Of a DNA stretch of 64,000 bases, positions 43,519-53,134 are shown one piece after another. A program made the translations under genes and the position numbers. The stretch lies in assembly GCA_902791025.1 (NCBI GenBank), contig CADATZ010000019.1, positions 23,928-87,927 on the forward strand, given 5' to 3'. This DNA is from an uncultured Chloroflexota bacterium (lineage in GTDB: Bacteria; Chloroflexota; Anaerolineae; Anaerolineales; Anaerolineaceae). Position 1 is the stretch's first letter. Every line of letters begins with the position of its first letter. The notes below the pieces were generated by a model that saw only the letters and a list, made by a program, of their open reading frames with translations, was not told where the DNA came from and searched no databases.

Positions 43519-44247
43519 ATGCGTATAACAATTATATTTATTGTTTTTGCTCTGTTTATGGAAGTTTTATGCGGCTGCAATATACCTGTGAAGCCAACAG
43601 TAAGTGAACTATGTTCAAAGGGAAATTATGAATCAGCTTATAAAATTGCAAATGACGAAGAAAAGTTACTTGTTGAAGCCGAAAACATTACTGCTTTTTT
43701 ATCGAGGTTAGTTGTAGATAGTATGATAGCTCCGGGATCTTTCATTTTGCGAAATGCATATGTAGTTTACGGAGAAGAAAAAGTTCTGGGCAGTGCTGAA
43801 AGTGCTGTACAATATATCTCGGGAATAGACAGATATGGAACTGCCGACAGTTTTTATGTCTTGTGGAATTACAACACAAAATTAAACGAATGGGAATGTG
43901 AAGATATCGTAACAGGTTATATTTCTACAGGTAATGAAAATAAAACTTTAGAGGAAGCTCAGCAAAATCTAAAACATATACGAGCAAAGTACAAGGTAGA
44001 AAGCATTATCAAGTATAGTTCGAATTTACTTCCTTTGACAAGTGTAAAAAACATCAACAATCTTTTTGAGAATGATTTATTATGGAAAGTTGAGTTATTG
44101 CCAATAGAAAGAGTTCATGTTGATGCAACAGAAACATTGTCGCCAGCAGAAATGATAGAAGCCGCAGTAGAAACTGCCGAAGCGAGGCGTTTTCTTACAC
44201 AAACAGCAGAAGCCCCCCACACAGTTGCTCAAACACCGGTTCCATAG
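43519..44247 (+). CDS. Lipoprotein of unknown function
   Basis: A 242-residue lipoprotein with AGGGGTG before the ATG and lipobox VLCGC (lipidation Cys20). The early part resembles one helical repeat (SELCSKGNYESAYKIANDEE), the middle a mixed alpha/beta domain, and the C-terminus is a Thr/Ala-rich tail ending in VAQTPVP. No family recognised. It is convergent with the hsd operon, and a shared terminator lies between them. Confidence 0.75.
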   Translation: MRITIIFIVFALFMEVLCGCNIPVKPTVSELCSKGNYESAYKIANDEEKLLVEAENITAFLSRLVVDSMIAPGSFILRNAYVVYGEEKVLGSAESAVQYISGIDRYGTADSFYVLWNYNTKLNEWECEDIVTGYISTGNENKTLEEAQQNLKHIRAKYKVESIIKYSSNLLPLTSVKNINNLFENDLLWKVELLPIERVHVDATETLSPAEMIEAAVETAEARRFLTQTAEAPHTVAQTPVP

Positions 44248-44355
44248 ATTTTGGAAAACAACAACAATCACAAATGCCAGGGCTTATTATTTTGAATACT
44301 TGCAAAGTACTCATAACAATAATTATAGCCTTGGCGCCAATAACAGTCATAGTAT

Positions 44356-44393
44356 GAAAAAAAATACCCTCGTTGCTTTTAGACCGAGGGTAT
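44356..44393 (-). terminator. Terminator of the hsdMSR operon
   Basis: ATACCCTCG (44364-44372) and CGAGGGTAT (44385-44393) form a 9-bp stem. On the minus strand eight T follow (plus-strand A-run 44356-44364), so it mainly stops the hsd transcript. Confidence 0.85.
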
Positions 44394-44419
44394 GTCTGTA
44401 TATTTAATGACCGACAAGG

Positions 44420-47400
44420 TCAATCAGATGGAGATTGTTTCAAAAAATCAGCCAAATCGCCAAGATCAATACGTTTTTTGTTATCCACAAGATCAAAAAT
44501 GATTTCCGCGATTGGCTTCCATGTCTGTGGATCCGAGATGATTTTCTCAGCAAGCTCTTCAAAATCATTGTTTTTCAAAGAAAGTGCTGCCAATTTGATA
44601 ATACTTTCGAGACGCCCATCTGCGATGACTGCTTCTTTAGAGTTCGTCGAGTTTGCGATCTGAATACGTGTCACATCGTCAGCGGATACATAGTCAGCTA
44701 TTGCATTGATTGTCCGTGCACCGGTAACCGGTGATACATCGTTGCCCCAGATTTCGTTGATCTTTCTGATAATGGCGCGCAGGGACTCTTTCTTCGCACC
44801 TGAACCTCTTCCGCCTACGTTCATTGGTTTCAGAGTTCCACCACCGATAGATGTATCAGGAATGCCGATGTCGATTGGGGTAATGCGGTAATCTGACAGA
44901 ACAAGCATTTTTACGTCGATCTCATCGAGAGATGTATCAGAAATCTTGTGCCACAGCAGTTTAGCAAAGCCGTGGAATACTTCAAGATCCGGATCCCCGA
45001 AATCAATGATCTGTGAAATGTAGCTGTACGCAGAACAGTAGCGGTGCAGTTTTCTCTTGAAGTCAAGAAGGATGTCAAGCTCATTCTGAACTTCCTTTAT
45101 CTTACCTTCAGCGTATTTCATGCCTTCCTTGTTATCACGGGCTTTCTCTGTTTCAAATACGTTCTGCCAGGTCAGGAATGCTGTCTGCTGCGCCTTATAC
45201 TGTTCGATCCACCTGTCAGCAGGAACAGATACAGAACGATAAAGTTTCTGCCTGTAAGCGTCTTTTTCGCTGTCCAGTGCCGCGATAGACTTATACCGTG
45301 CAACCTTATATTCCTCGAAGTCAGACGGTTCGTAAATGTAAGATGTATCCAGTTCGTTCTTGATACCGTAAATGATGTTCAGATCCTGTGCTTTTTCGAG
45401 TTCCGCTCCCTGGTCGTACTTCATAAAGGCCATCAAGACTTTCATCGGGTCATTTACAAAGTCGATGATGTAAACGGTATCTTTGCCGGGATAAATACGG
45501 TTCAGACGGGAATAAGTCTGCACAATCTCAATATCATTGCTGATGTTTTTGTCGATATACATCGCGCAGAGCTTTGGCTGGTTAAACCCGGTCTGAAACT
45601 TGTTCGCCACGATCAAAATACGGTTAGAAGTCTGGTCAAAAGCGTTTTCAACAGACTGATACCCGAGATTATTCATATTTGCTTCCGTGTAGTCATAATC
45701 ACGGCGAATCATTGCAAACGGATTGTTTTCAAGGTATTCATCCTCAGTCATAATGCACTTACTTCCGGAAACCTTGTCGGAAAAGGCAACCAGAGGTTCC
45801 CCTGGAACTTTGAACTGAAGATGAGGCTTGATTTTGTCGCGGTCATACTCAGGATGTGCTTTCAGATATGCATCAATGGCGTATTTATAACGTATGACAG
45901 CAGGGCGGGATGATGTAACAATCATTGCCTTTGCCTGTCCGTCAAGCATAGGAGCAACGTTCTTTACAAAGTGCTCAATGATGAACTCGGCTTTACTCAT
46001 AACGTTCGTTGGATGCATTGACTGCCATTTCGCGATTGTTTTCATGGCAGAGCGGACATCTACCATAGTATCAGGGATGAGATCGTCTTTCAGCTTATAA
46101 GCCGTACTGTAAGGCATGTATCCCTTGATAACGTCCAGAATATAGCCTTCTTCAATAGCCTGACGCATAGTATAAACGTGGAATGATTCCGGGATTGGCT
46201 GTCCTGTCCTGGGATCAATCTTTTCTCCCGGACGCCCGAACAGTGTCTTGGTTTCCGCCTTAGGTGTGGCAGTGAATGCGAAGAAAGATACGTTTTCCGG
46301 CATGACCTTGGAAGACTGCATCTCCTGAAAATAAGCGTCGATCAGATCCTCGTCAGTGACATCTTCTTTGTTCGCGAACTTATCTTCCTTCTTTCTCTCT
46401 TCCGCTGCAAGTTTCAGGGATGCCTTCATTTTCGCGGACGTGGAACCGCCCTGTGCACTGTGCGCTTCATCGATCAGGACTGCAAATGAGCTGCCTGTCA
46501 GTTTCGGATTGTTAGCGATAGCGTCCAATGCATATGGGAAAGTCTGAAGCGTTACGACAACGATTTCACGCTTGTCTTCAAGTGCTTCGGCAAGTTGCTT
46601 AGATTTGGCACCTTCGGACTTCTTATCTCCGTCACCGCCGATCATGGCAATCAGCCCGGTTGTTTTCTTCAGCTGTTTAATGGTTTTCTTGATGTTGGTG
46701 TCCAGTCCGACGCGGTCCGTCACAACGATAACGCTGGAGAACAGATTATCACCGTCGGCTCGTTTCAAACGGATAAGTTCATGGGACAACCAGGATATAG
46801 TCTCCGTTTTTCCGGAACCGGGCGAATGCTCAGCAAGGTAACGCATACCGACACCATTTACCTTGACATCCTCAATAGCTTTCACAACAAAATCCCACTG
46901 ATGATAGCGCGGAAAGTACTGTGTTTTGACTTCACGCATCTTTCCGGTGGCGTCTTCCTTGTTCTCAATTTTTTCGAAAATGAAGTTATGAAAGATACGA
47001 AGCCAATTGTCTTTACGAAGGATTTCATTCCAGAAGTAGCCTGTAGGATAATCCGTATCACCCTTTTTCATCGGCGGATTTCCGGCATGCCCTTCGTTCC
47101 CTCTGTTGAAAGGAATGAACTTTGGTTTATTGCCGGACAGGTTGGTATTCATCCATATCTCATCCTCAGAGATGGCAAAATGGACCACTGCGCCGCGTTT
47201 ATACATCAGCAGAAAGTTCTTACGGTTAGTACCTGGTTCAATTGGTTTTCGCTCATTCTGGTACTCTTTTACGGCGTCCTGAACGGTCTGCGTGAACTCT
47301 GTCTTGACTTCTGCTGTCGCTACAGGAATACCGTTGATAAAGAAGACCAGGTCAAGTGATTTGTTGCCGGCTGTCTGGTAATGGACCTGCCGCATGACAC

Positions 47401-47788
47401 GGAGGATGTTTTCGTCGTACAGCTTCTTCATCTTCGGGAGACGCGGATCGTCCGGATAATGACCGGAGCAATCAATCTTCTGGAAACCAGCCATGTTGAA
47501 GCCGTTTCGCAGCGTCATTACGGTACCGTCTGTTTCAAGCGAATTGACCAACGCCTTGGTAAGGTTGGATTCCCAGTTGCTTTTGTAAGCGTCCTGCATC
47601 TTCTTTATCTTATCGGGATCAGTGGCCGTAAGGTATTCAATGAAGTCAGGCATGTACAGAGCGGTTGACGCGTCAAAGCCGTCATCGGTATTGCTGACGC
47701 GCCAGCTGCCGCTTGCTTTCATTTCCTCCAGCTTGCGGGTTATATATTTCTCGAATTCGGACTCGAGGTGAATGGCATCTTTGCTCAT
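44420..47788 (-). CDS. hsdR: Type I restriction enzyme R subunit HsdR
   Basis: The 1122-residue motor and nuclease subunit. It cuts unmodified foreign DNA after translocation. N-terminal PD-(D/E)xK nuclease: LDLVFFINGIPVATAEVKTE (Asp, then Glu-x-Lys). SF2 translocase: HSPGSGKTETISWL (I), VLIDEAHSAQGG (II), FAFTATPKAETKTLFG (III), and later FQTGFNQPKLCAMYID and TYSRLNRIYPGKD (V and VI). The C-terminal helical part binds the methylase. Four-base overlap with hsdS; last gene of the hsdM-hsdS-hsdR operon. No frameshift seen, so it looks active. Confidence 0.95.
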   Translation of the reverse strand: MSKDAIHLESEFEKYITRKLEEMKASGSWRVSNTDDGFDASTALYMPDFIEYLTATDPDKIKKMQDAYKSNWESNLTKALVNSLETDGTVMTLRNGFNMAGFQKIDCSGHYPDDPRLPKMKKLYDENILRVMRQVHYQTAGNKSLDLVFFINGIPVATAEVKTEFTQTVQDAVKEYQNERKPIEPGTNRKNFLLMYKRGAVVHFAISEDEIWMNTNLSGNKPKFIPFNRGNEGHAGNPPMKKGDTDYPTGYFWNEILRKDNWLRIFHNFIFEKIENKEDATGKMREVKTQYFPRYHQWDFVVKAIEDVKVNGVGMRYLAEHSPGSGKTETISWLSHELIRLKRADGDNLFSSVIVVTDRVGLDTNIKKTIKQLKKTTGLIAMIGGDGDKKSEGAKSKQLAEALEDKREIVVVTLQTFPYALDAIANNPKLTGSSFAVLIDEAHSAQGGSTSAKMKASLKLAAEERKKEDKFANKEDVTDEDLIDAYFQEMQSSKVMPENVSFFAFTATPKAETKTLFGRPGEKIDPRTGQPIPESFHVYTMRQAIEEGYILDVIKGYMPYSTAYKLKDDLIPDTMVDVRSAMKTIAKWQSMHPTNVMSKAEFIIEHFVKNVAPMLDGQAKAMIVTSSRPAVIRYKYAIDAYLKAHPEYDRDKIKPHLQFKVPGEPLVAFSDKVSGSKCIMTEDEYLENNPFAMIRRDYDYTEANMNNLGYQSVENAFDQTSNRILIVANKFQTGFNQPKLCAMYIDKNISNDIEIVQTYSRLNRIYPGKDTVYIIDFVNDPMKVLMAFMKYDQGAELEKAQDLNIIYGIKNELDTSYIYEPSDFEEYKVARYKSIAALDSEKDAYRQKLYRSVSVPADRWIEQYKAQQTAFLTWQNVFETEKARDNKEGMKYAEGKIKEVQNELDILLDFKRKLHRYCSAYSYISQIIDFGDPDLEVFHGFAKLLWHKISDTSLDEIDVKMLVLSDYRITPIDIGIPDTSIGGGTLKPMNVGGRGSGAKKESLRAIIRKINEIWGNDVSPVTGARTINAIADYVSADDVTRIQIANSTNSKEAVIADGRLESIIKLAALSLKNNDFEELAEKIISDPQTWKPIAEIIFDLVDNKKRIDLGDLADFLKQSPSD

Positions 47789-49104
47789 TCTGCGTCCTTT
47801 CTGCAGTCAATTTTTCCTGTGACCGCGTTATAAATGATTGATTTCTTATATTCTTCAAGTTTTGTGATAAGCCCTTCATGACGGGCGATTGCTTCGTCAA
47901 TTTTGGCACATTTGGTGTCTAAAGCATTAACAATTTCTTTCTGTTCTTCAATACTTGGAACAGCCATAAAAGAATTCTTTACCTTGTCGATATTCAAATT
48001 CTGAACAACGGAACCATCAGCAGTTGTCACAAATTGACTCATACAAGTATCTGAGACAAGAAAAAAATAGAGAAATTCTTTGTCAACGCCTTTGTAATTG
48101 GAAAAAGCAAGCCATCCATCATGAATACAGCCATCGATATCTAATATATATGGATGCCCAAAGCTCATTGAGTTTGTAAGGATAAGTGTATTTTTCTTTA
48201 CATATCTTGTTTTGGATAGTCCTTCCGGAATAATTCTTTGTTTTGTCGAGTGAATGTGTTTGTCTCCTAGGACTGCATCGCCTATTTTTATCCAGTTATA
48301 GCCGCTATCGTCTGTAGATATATATTGATCAATTGGGCGAGGAGAACCGCCACGAACAATATCTGCAACATATCTGATTTTCATTGTTTTCCATGCAGAT
48401 GGTACTTCACCAATAAACTGAATTCCGCTATTCTTCATTTCAACGTTCGGATCAAGCCCTTTTGTAACCGCTTTTGTAATTACAGCCTTCCTGTATTCCT
48501 TCAGTTTTTCGATCAGGGTACGGTGCTTTATGATGGCTTCGTCAATTTTAGCGCATTTATCATCAAGGTATGCTGCGATCTGCTGCTGCTCAGGAATAGA
48601 TGGCAGCAATATCTTTTGGTTCATTATTACGGGCGCATTTATTGAAGGATAATTTGATCCTGTTGACCATTTGTCTATCTTTGAGATAAAACCATCTGAA
48701 AGAAGACAATATTTCATAAAATTTGGAAATATCACACTTTTTTTAGCACGAATTACAGCAAAACCTGTTGAAACTATCAAAGGATAATCAAAGCCTGAAA
48801 TATTTGCAACAGCTTTTAAATAAGTACGAACAGTAGAAAAAATAATATCATTTACTCTTACGATACGGCGAGCTCTTGATGGTGCATCTTTGAATACCAT
48901 TCTTTGTTTTCCGGTAATACCTTCACCATATTTTACTGAGCTGATATCGACATAGTCAAATTCATAATTTTTATCGGTACTCTCAGGCAAAAGATTGTCG
49001 TTACAAGATGCGACATATTTTAGAGGAATAGAAATCCAATCCTTAGGCATAAAAGGAAACATGTCGTCATCCGTATGAATTAGTTTTCTTGCTGTATGTT
49101 TCAT
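47785..49104 (-). CDS. hsdS: Type I restriction specificity subunit HsdS
   Basis: A 439-residue subunit that sets the bipartite DNA target. Two target-recognition domains of about 150 residues are separated by conserved helices: first LPESTDKNYEFDYVDISSVK, spacer helix SIPEQQQIAAYLDDKCAKIDEAI, second RYVADIVRGGSPRPIDQY, second helix SIEEQKEIVNALDTKCAKIDEAI. The two spacers are clear repeats of each other, the usual crossover points for domain swapping. Overlaps hsdM and hsdR by four bases each. Confidence 0.94.
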   Translation of the reverse strand: MKHTARKLIHTDDDMFPFMPKDWISIPLKYVASCNDNLLPESTDKNYEFDYVDISSVKYGEGITGKQRMVFKDAPSRARRIVRVNDIIFSTVRTYLKAVANISGFDYPLIVSTGFAVIRAKKSVIFPNFMKYCLLSDGFISKIDKWSTGSNYPSINAPVIMNQKILLPSIPEQQQIAAYLDDKCAKIDEAIIKHRTLIEKLKEYRKAVITKAVTKGLDPNVEMKNSGIQFIGEVPSAWKTMKIRYVADIVRGGSPRPIDQYISTDDSGYNWIKIGDAVLGDKHIHSTKQRIIPEGLSKTRYVKKNTLILTNSMSFGHPYILDIDGCIHDGWLAFSNYKGVDKEFLYFFLVSDTCMSQFVTTADGSVVQNLNIDKVKNSFMAVPSIEEQKEIVNALDTKCAKIDEAIARHEGLITKLEEYKKSIIYNAVTGKIDCRKDAE

Positions 49105-51182
49105 TTCAATAAATCCTCTAAATAAGACTCAAGCCCGTTTTCAAGGTCAAGAATTTCCATTCCGATTTCTTCAGGATCGCGAGGCTGCTCATACTTATAG
49201 AAATATTTATTGAATGAAATCTCAGTGCCAACAACGCCAACCTGACCGTCATCCAAAGAACCTTTGTCGAGTACGGCCTCATCAATGTAAGACTCCGGAG
49301 CATACGGAAGCACTTCCTTCTCCATGTATTCATCGAAGTCCATTCCCCACGGAATGTTTTCGGAATCCTTCAGGTCAGGGTCAGGAATGGGAACACCGTT
49401 CTTATCAGGTACCGTTGGATATTTATCATCCTTCACGCCGAAAGTGTCACGGATGACTTTAGCCAGCGGCGCTGCCTGGATTTCAGGTTTTGTCATCTGC
49501 TTCCGAATGTCTTTGGCAAAATCATCTGCCCACATATAACCATGCTCAATACCGGCTTCCTTTTCTAACGCTGCGCGGAGAATGCTGCGGTTTTCTTCAG
49601 ACAGTTTTGTAACTGAATTGGCTTCAAACAGGCTTTCGATCTTTTCAGAGTCAACGATCACTGCCATCCGCAGCGGACGCTGTGTAGTCACCTTGCGGAA
49701 CATAAAATCGGTGCATGGTACAAGGACACTATTGCCGTGGTCATGACCGTCGATATAAGTCTGAATGATCCATTCGCGCTGTTCCTTGGAAATCTCATAC
49801 CGCTTCTTTCCCAGACTCTTCCTCAGCGGAACTTTCATCTCTGTCGCATCAATCAACTGAATTTTTCCTTTGCGATCTTCCGGTTTATCCCGGCGCAGTA
49901 TCCAGAGATAGGTTGCAATGCCGGTTCGGAAGAAAATCTCCGTCGGCAACTTTACGATGCAGTCAATCACATCCTCTTTAAACAGCCAACGCCGAATATT
50001 GGAAGGCCCAGTGCCTGGTTCCCCAGTAAAAAGAGGCGAACCGGAAAGAACAATACCGGCCTTACCATTTACAGGATCCATTTTGCTGACCAGGTGTTGA
50101 AGAAACAGCATAGAACCATCATCAATGGACGGCAGCCCAGCGCCGAAGCGTCCCTTGAAACCAAGTTTTGCTTCTTCCATAACCTTGTCTTTCTGAACTT
50201 CCCATTTTTTGCCGTACGGAGGATTACTTAATTGGTACGAATAGACCATATCAGGAAACTTGTCGTCAGCAAGCGTGTCGCCGTACATGATATGAGCGGA
50301 CATGTCCTTGATCTGGTCATAGACATCTTTGTCGGCGTTGCTGATATTCCGCAGCAGGAGGTTGGCCTTGCACATTGCCCATGATTCACCTTCAATTTCC
50401 TGTGCATAAGGAACAATAACAGCCGGAGCAACCATCTTTTTATCCTTGTGCCACTCATCGAGCTGGTCAAGAGCATCACTGATAAAGCCGCCCGTGCCTG
50501 CTGTCGGATCGTAGAGAGTACGGACAACGCCCTGGTCAGAATTCAGCAACTCATCATCGTTGGCGAAAATCATACCGACTGCTAAACGAACCACATCCTT
50601 CGGCGTCAAAAAGTCTTCAGCATCTTCAGCGATTTCTTCACCATAGCGCTCAATAAGATGTTCATAGATGTCGGACATCGTTCGGTCAGACACGGTTTCC
50701 GGTGAAAGGTCAAACTTTGCAAAGCGTTTGCAGACTTCGTAAAGCATATCTTTAGACTGCAATATCTTGCAGGTTTCTTCCATACGGAACTTTTCAAGGA
50801 TTTCTCTGGCATTTGGCGAGAAGTTGTCAATATAAGATTTCAGTGACTCCAGTGTATCCTGCGCGCCCAGGTTGTTCAGTTTAAACCGGGAAGCGTTGTA
50901 GAAGGCTTTTCCAGAGAACTGACAGTAGTTGTCATTGAAGCGTCCCCAGTCTGCTTCATGTTCCTCAACAGCTTTTATTACAGCTTCTCTTGTTGGTTCT
51001 AACGCACATTCAAGACGGCGCAACAGTGTGAAAGGAAGGATGATGCGGTTATATTCCGCTCTTTTGATGGTGTCACGCAGGTAGTCTGCGATTTTCCAGA
51101 TTTCATTAGCATAATCGAATGATTGCGGTGTGTTGTCAATATTGAATTTCGTTGTATTAAACCCACTTGTGTTGAAACCCAT
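49101..51182 (-). CDS. hsdM: Type I restriction methyltransferase subunit HsdM
   Basis: A 693-residue N6-adenine methylase. N-terminal helical HsdM domain (EIWKIADYLRDTIKRAEYNR), then SAM motif I DPTAGTGGFISDAL and catalytic motif IV QLSNPPYGKKWE (NPPY). Later FRTGIATYLWILRRDKPEDR is a typical HsdM block. It is somewhat long for the family because of a C-terminal extension (ending GMEILDLENGLESYLEDLLK) that ties to HsdS. Start at ATG 51182; the recombinase gene lies 23 bases upstream on the same strand. Confidence 0.95.
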   Translation of the reverse strand: MGFNTSGFNTTKFNIDNTPQSFDYANEIWKIADYLRDTIKRAEYNRIILPFTLLRRLECALEPTREAVIKAVEEHEADWGRFNDNYCQFSGKAFYNASRFKLNNLGAQDTLESLKSYIDNFSPNAREILEKFRMEETCKILQSKDMLYEVCKRFAKFDLSPETVSDRTMSDIYEHLIERYGEEIAEDAEDFLTPKDVVRLAVGMIFANDDELLNSDQGVVRTLYDPTAGTGGFISDALDQLDEWHKDKKMVAPAVIVPYAQEIEGESWAMCKANLLLRNISNADKDVYDQIKDMSAHIMYGDTLADDKFPDMVYSYQLSNPPYGKKWEVQKDKVMEEAKLGFKGRFGAGLPSIDDGSMLFLQHLVSKMDPVNGKAGIVLSGSPLFTGEPGTGPSNIRRWLFKEDVIDCIVKLPTEIFFRTGIATYLWILRRDKPEDRKGKIQLIDATEMKVPLRKSLGKKRYEISKEQREWIIQTYIDGHDHGNSVLVPCTDFMFRKVTTQRPLRMAVIVDSEKIESLFEANSVTKLSEENRSILRAALEKEAGIEHGYMWADDFAKDIRKQMTKPEIQAAPLAKVIRDTFGVKDDKYPTVPDKNGVPIPDPDLKDSENIPWGMDFDEYMEKEVLPYAPESYIDEAVLDKGSLDDGQVGVVGTEISFNKYFYKYEQPRDPEEIGMEILDLENGLESYLEDLLK

Positions 51183-51205
51183 TTTCGTATTCCTTTACAT
51201 CTATA

Positions 51206-51838
51206 CTACAATTTTTTATTTGATTGAGAATAAAGTTCTTTTACTTTTTTGTAAAACGTGGCATGTTTCATGCCTGTTATTTCCATAGCTTTCTTTGCTG
51301 TTATCTTACCAGACTTCCAATGTTCTATTGTTTCCGCAAAATTATCAGGTATGTCATAGCTAGGGCGTCCAAATGTTTTCCCTCGCTTTTTTGCGGCATC
51401 TATACCCTGCCTTTGTCTCTCGCGGATAGACAATCTCTCTTTTTCACTGACATAAGAAAGGATCTGAAGTACAAGGTCCGCAATAAACCGGCGGTCCAAA
51501 CTGTTATCGTTCAAGGTAGTATCAAGTAATGGCATATCGAGAACACGGATGTCTGCTTCTATTTTTGAAGTTATCAGCTGCCACTGTTCCCTCACTTCCC
51601 GATAATTGCGCCCAAGTCGATCCAAGCTTGTAATAACAAGGAGATCACCTTTCCGCAGCAGTGGAGCGGTCTGGTCTGTACCTATAAGAGAGTTATATCC
51701 TTTGCGATTGAAATCTTTTCCTGACTGAACATCTATGATAATATTTCTTTCCGAGGTTACAACTTCCCGCAGCTGATCAACCTGTCGATCAAGGTTCTGG
51801 TCTTTTGCAGAAATTCGGGCATATCCAAAGATTTCCAA
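51206..51838 (-). CDS. Small serine recombinase (resolvase/invertase family)
   Basis: A 210-residue site-specific recombinase. The catalytic domain starts at IFGYARIS with nucleophile Ser10, and shows LVITSLDRLGRNYREV and DRRFIADLVLQILSYVSEKER. The C-terminal HTH is SGKITAKKAMEITGMKHATF. It starts with TTG at 51838, with AAAGGA 10 bases upstream. It belongs to the Tn3-resolvase/Hin size class, not the large serine integrases, so it more likely resolves dimers or inverts a segment (perhaps hsdS-related) than integrates the island. It lies just upstream of hsdM. Confidence 0.93.
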   Translation of the reverse strand: MEIFGYARISAKDQNLDRQVDQLREVVTSERNIIIDVQSGKDFNRKGYNSLIGTDQTAPLLRKGDLLVITSLDRLGRNYREVREQWQLITSKIEADIRVLDMPLLDTTLNDNSLDRRFIADLVLQILSYVSEKERLSIRERQRQGIDAAKKRGKTFGRPSYDIPDNFAETIEHWKSGKITAKKAMEITGMKHATFYKKVKELYSQSNKKL

Positions 51839-51970
51839 CTGACATCATCCTTTCTGTCTATAAAAGTACGATTCCTTTACAGATATATCTACAAAGAAAT
51901 TTTACACTATTACAGACAATCCGAAAAGATGATGTTTGTCGGTAATAAAAGTCATATTTGAAAAAAACAT

Positions 51971-51984
51971 AAAAGTATACTTTT
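51971..51984. promoter_or_regulatory. Palindromic operator candidate AAAAGTATACTTTT
   Basis: A perfect 14-bp palindrome in the divergent region between the recombinase (minus) and methyltransferase (plus) genes, about 30 bases before a TACAAT -10 (52014-52019). It fits a dimeric repressor site that could control both genes, for example by the Xre protein. Confidence 0.45.
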
Positions 51985-52093
51985 GTGAACATTTTTTCAG
52001 GCGGGGAATCTGTTACAATAAGAAATGATCATTCTGGTAATCCAGTTCTTGATAGAAGTTGTGGTTGTTCAGTTGAATAAAAAGGCACATCTT

Positions 52094-53062
52094 ATGAACC
52101 TTGTTATACAAAATAATGAAACAAATCTTCCTGGTATCATTTCCGATTCCATAAAAAAGGCAAAGATTGGGCGGGAATTATTGTCTGCACTGAGAGCTGA
52201 AATGCGCGCTCTTGACAGTGTCGAAGCTGAGATGGTGAATGATATTCGTAAACAAAAGCTTGAAGAAGCACAGAATCTCGCGGAAGAAGTGCTAGACGCT
52301 GAAATAATAATTGGCAGATATATATCAGAACTTGAGACATCTCCTGGGCAGAGAACTGATATACAACTTGATCGCACTGTTGCGAAGAAGTTAACTAAAA
52401 AGGAAGCTATCAGTGAAATGGGTTTATCAAAGGATCAGGCAAACCGTTTTGAAAGGCTCGCATTCTATCCTGATATTGTCAAACAAACGAAAGAGCAAGC
52501 CAGAACTGCGGGAGAAATAATCAGTAGAACCGCTGTGTTAACAGCTATAAAAGCAGAGAAAAAGCCATTTATTATAAATAACAGTCATAATTCCGAGTGG
52601 TATACACCGGAACGATATATTGAATCTGCCAGAAAAGTCCTTGGCAATATCGATCTGGATCCTGCCTCCAGTGAAGAAGCAAACAAAGTCGTCAACGCTG
52701 ATAGATATTACACCGAAACCGACAATGCTCTGCAAAAAACCTGGGCTGGGAAAGTCTGGCTAAATCCGCCCTACATTCATGTTGCAAAATTTATTGACAA
52801 ACTCTTAAACAGCATCGACGTTGAAAAAGCGATCGTGCTCGTAAATAATGCTACAGAAACAGGATGGTTTTACAGACTTGCAGAAAAAGCATCGGCAATG
52901 ATGTTTCATACCGGCAGACTTGCATTTACAAGGAGAGGTGAATACGGCGAAGAAAAATCCAGACCTATGCAGGGACAGGTTTTTGTCTATATAGGGAACG
53001 ATCCGGATTCTTTTATTTCGGAGTTTTCTCAGTATGGATGGTGCACAAAAATTTCACGGTAA
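52094..53062 (+). CDS. Phage-type DNA N6-adenine methyltransferase
   Basis: Start at ATG 52094 with AAAAAGG upstream, 322 residues; the earlier ATG at 52025 would add a hydrophobic, unlikely N-terminus. The C-terminal half is the phage Dam-type family: NSEWYTPERYIESARKVLG, IDLDPASSEEANKVV and the catalytic KVWLNPPYIHVAKFIDKL, later IVLVNNATETGWF. The N-terminal half is helical, with a repeat-like KLTKKEAISEMGLSKDQANRF, reminiscent of ParB-type or HTH segments. Orphan methylase with no cognate nuclease; probably protects the element or regulates it. Confidence 0.88.
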   Translation: MNLVIQNNETNLPGIISDSIKKAKIGRELLSALRAEMRALDSVEAEMVNDIRKQKLEEAQNLAEEVLDAEIIIGRYISELETSPGQRTDIQLDRTVAKKLTKKEAISEMGLSKDQANRFERLAFYPDIVKQTKEQARTAGEIISRTAVLTAIKAEKKPFIINNSHNSEWYTPERYIESARKVLGNIDLDPASSEEANKVVNADRYYTETDNALQKTWAGKVWLNPPYIHVAKFIDKLLNSIDVEKAIVLVNNATETGWFYRLAEKASAMMFHTGRLAFTRRGEYGEEKSRPMQGQVFVYIGNDPDSFISEFSQYGWCTKISR

Positions 53063-53134
53063 AGTGGGCGTCGTCTTCTGTTCTTTTTATTTGTATTTTT
53101 ATCGAGGTTTTACATAAAACAAAAAATAATATTC

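Noticed and set aside
45044..45913. A 289-codon open frame opposite hsdR
   Set aside because: Antisense shadow of a well-conserved gene; no ribosome site, and its residues look like reverse-complemented codons.
51206..51838. Serine recombinase as the integrase of the whole island
   Set aside because: It belongs to the small resolvase/invertase class and lies in the middle of the island beside hsdM, about 14 kb from the junction. Integrases that insert islands usually lie near an end, so a role in resolution or inversion is more likely.
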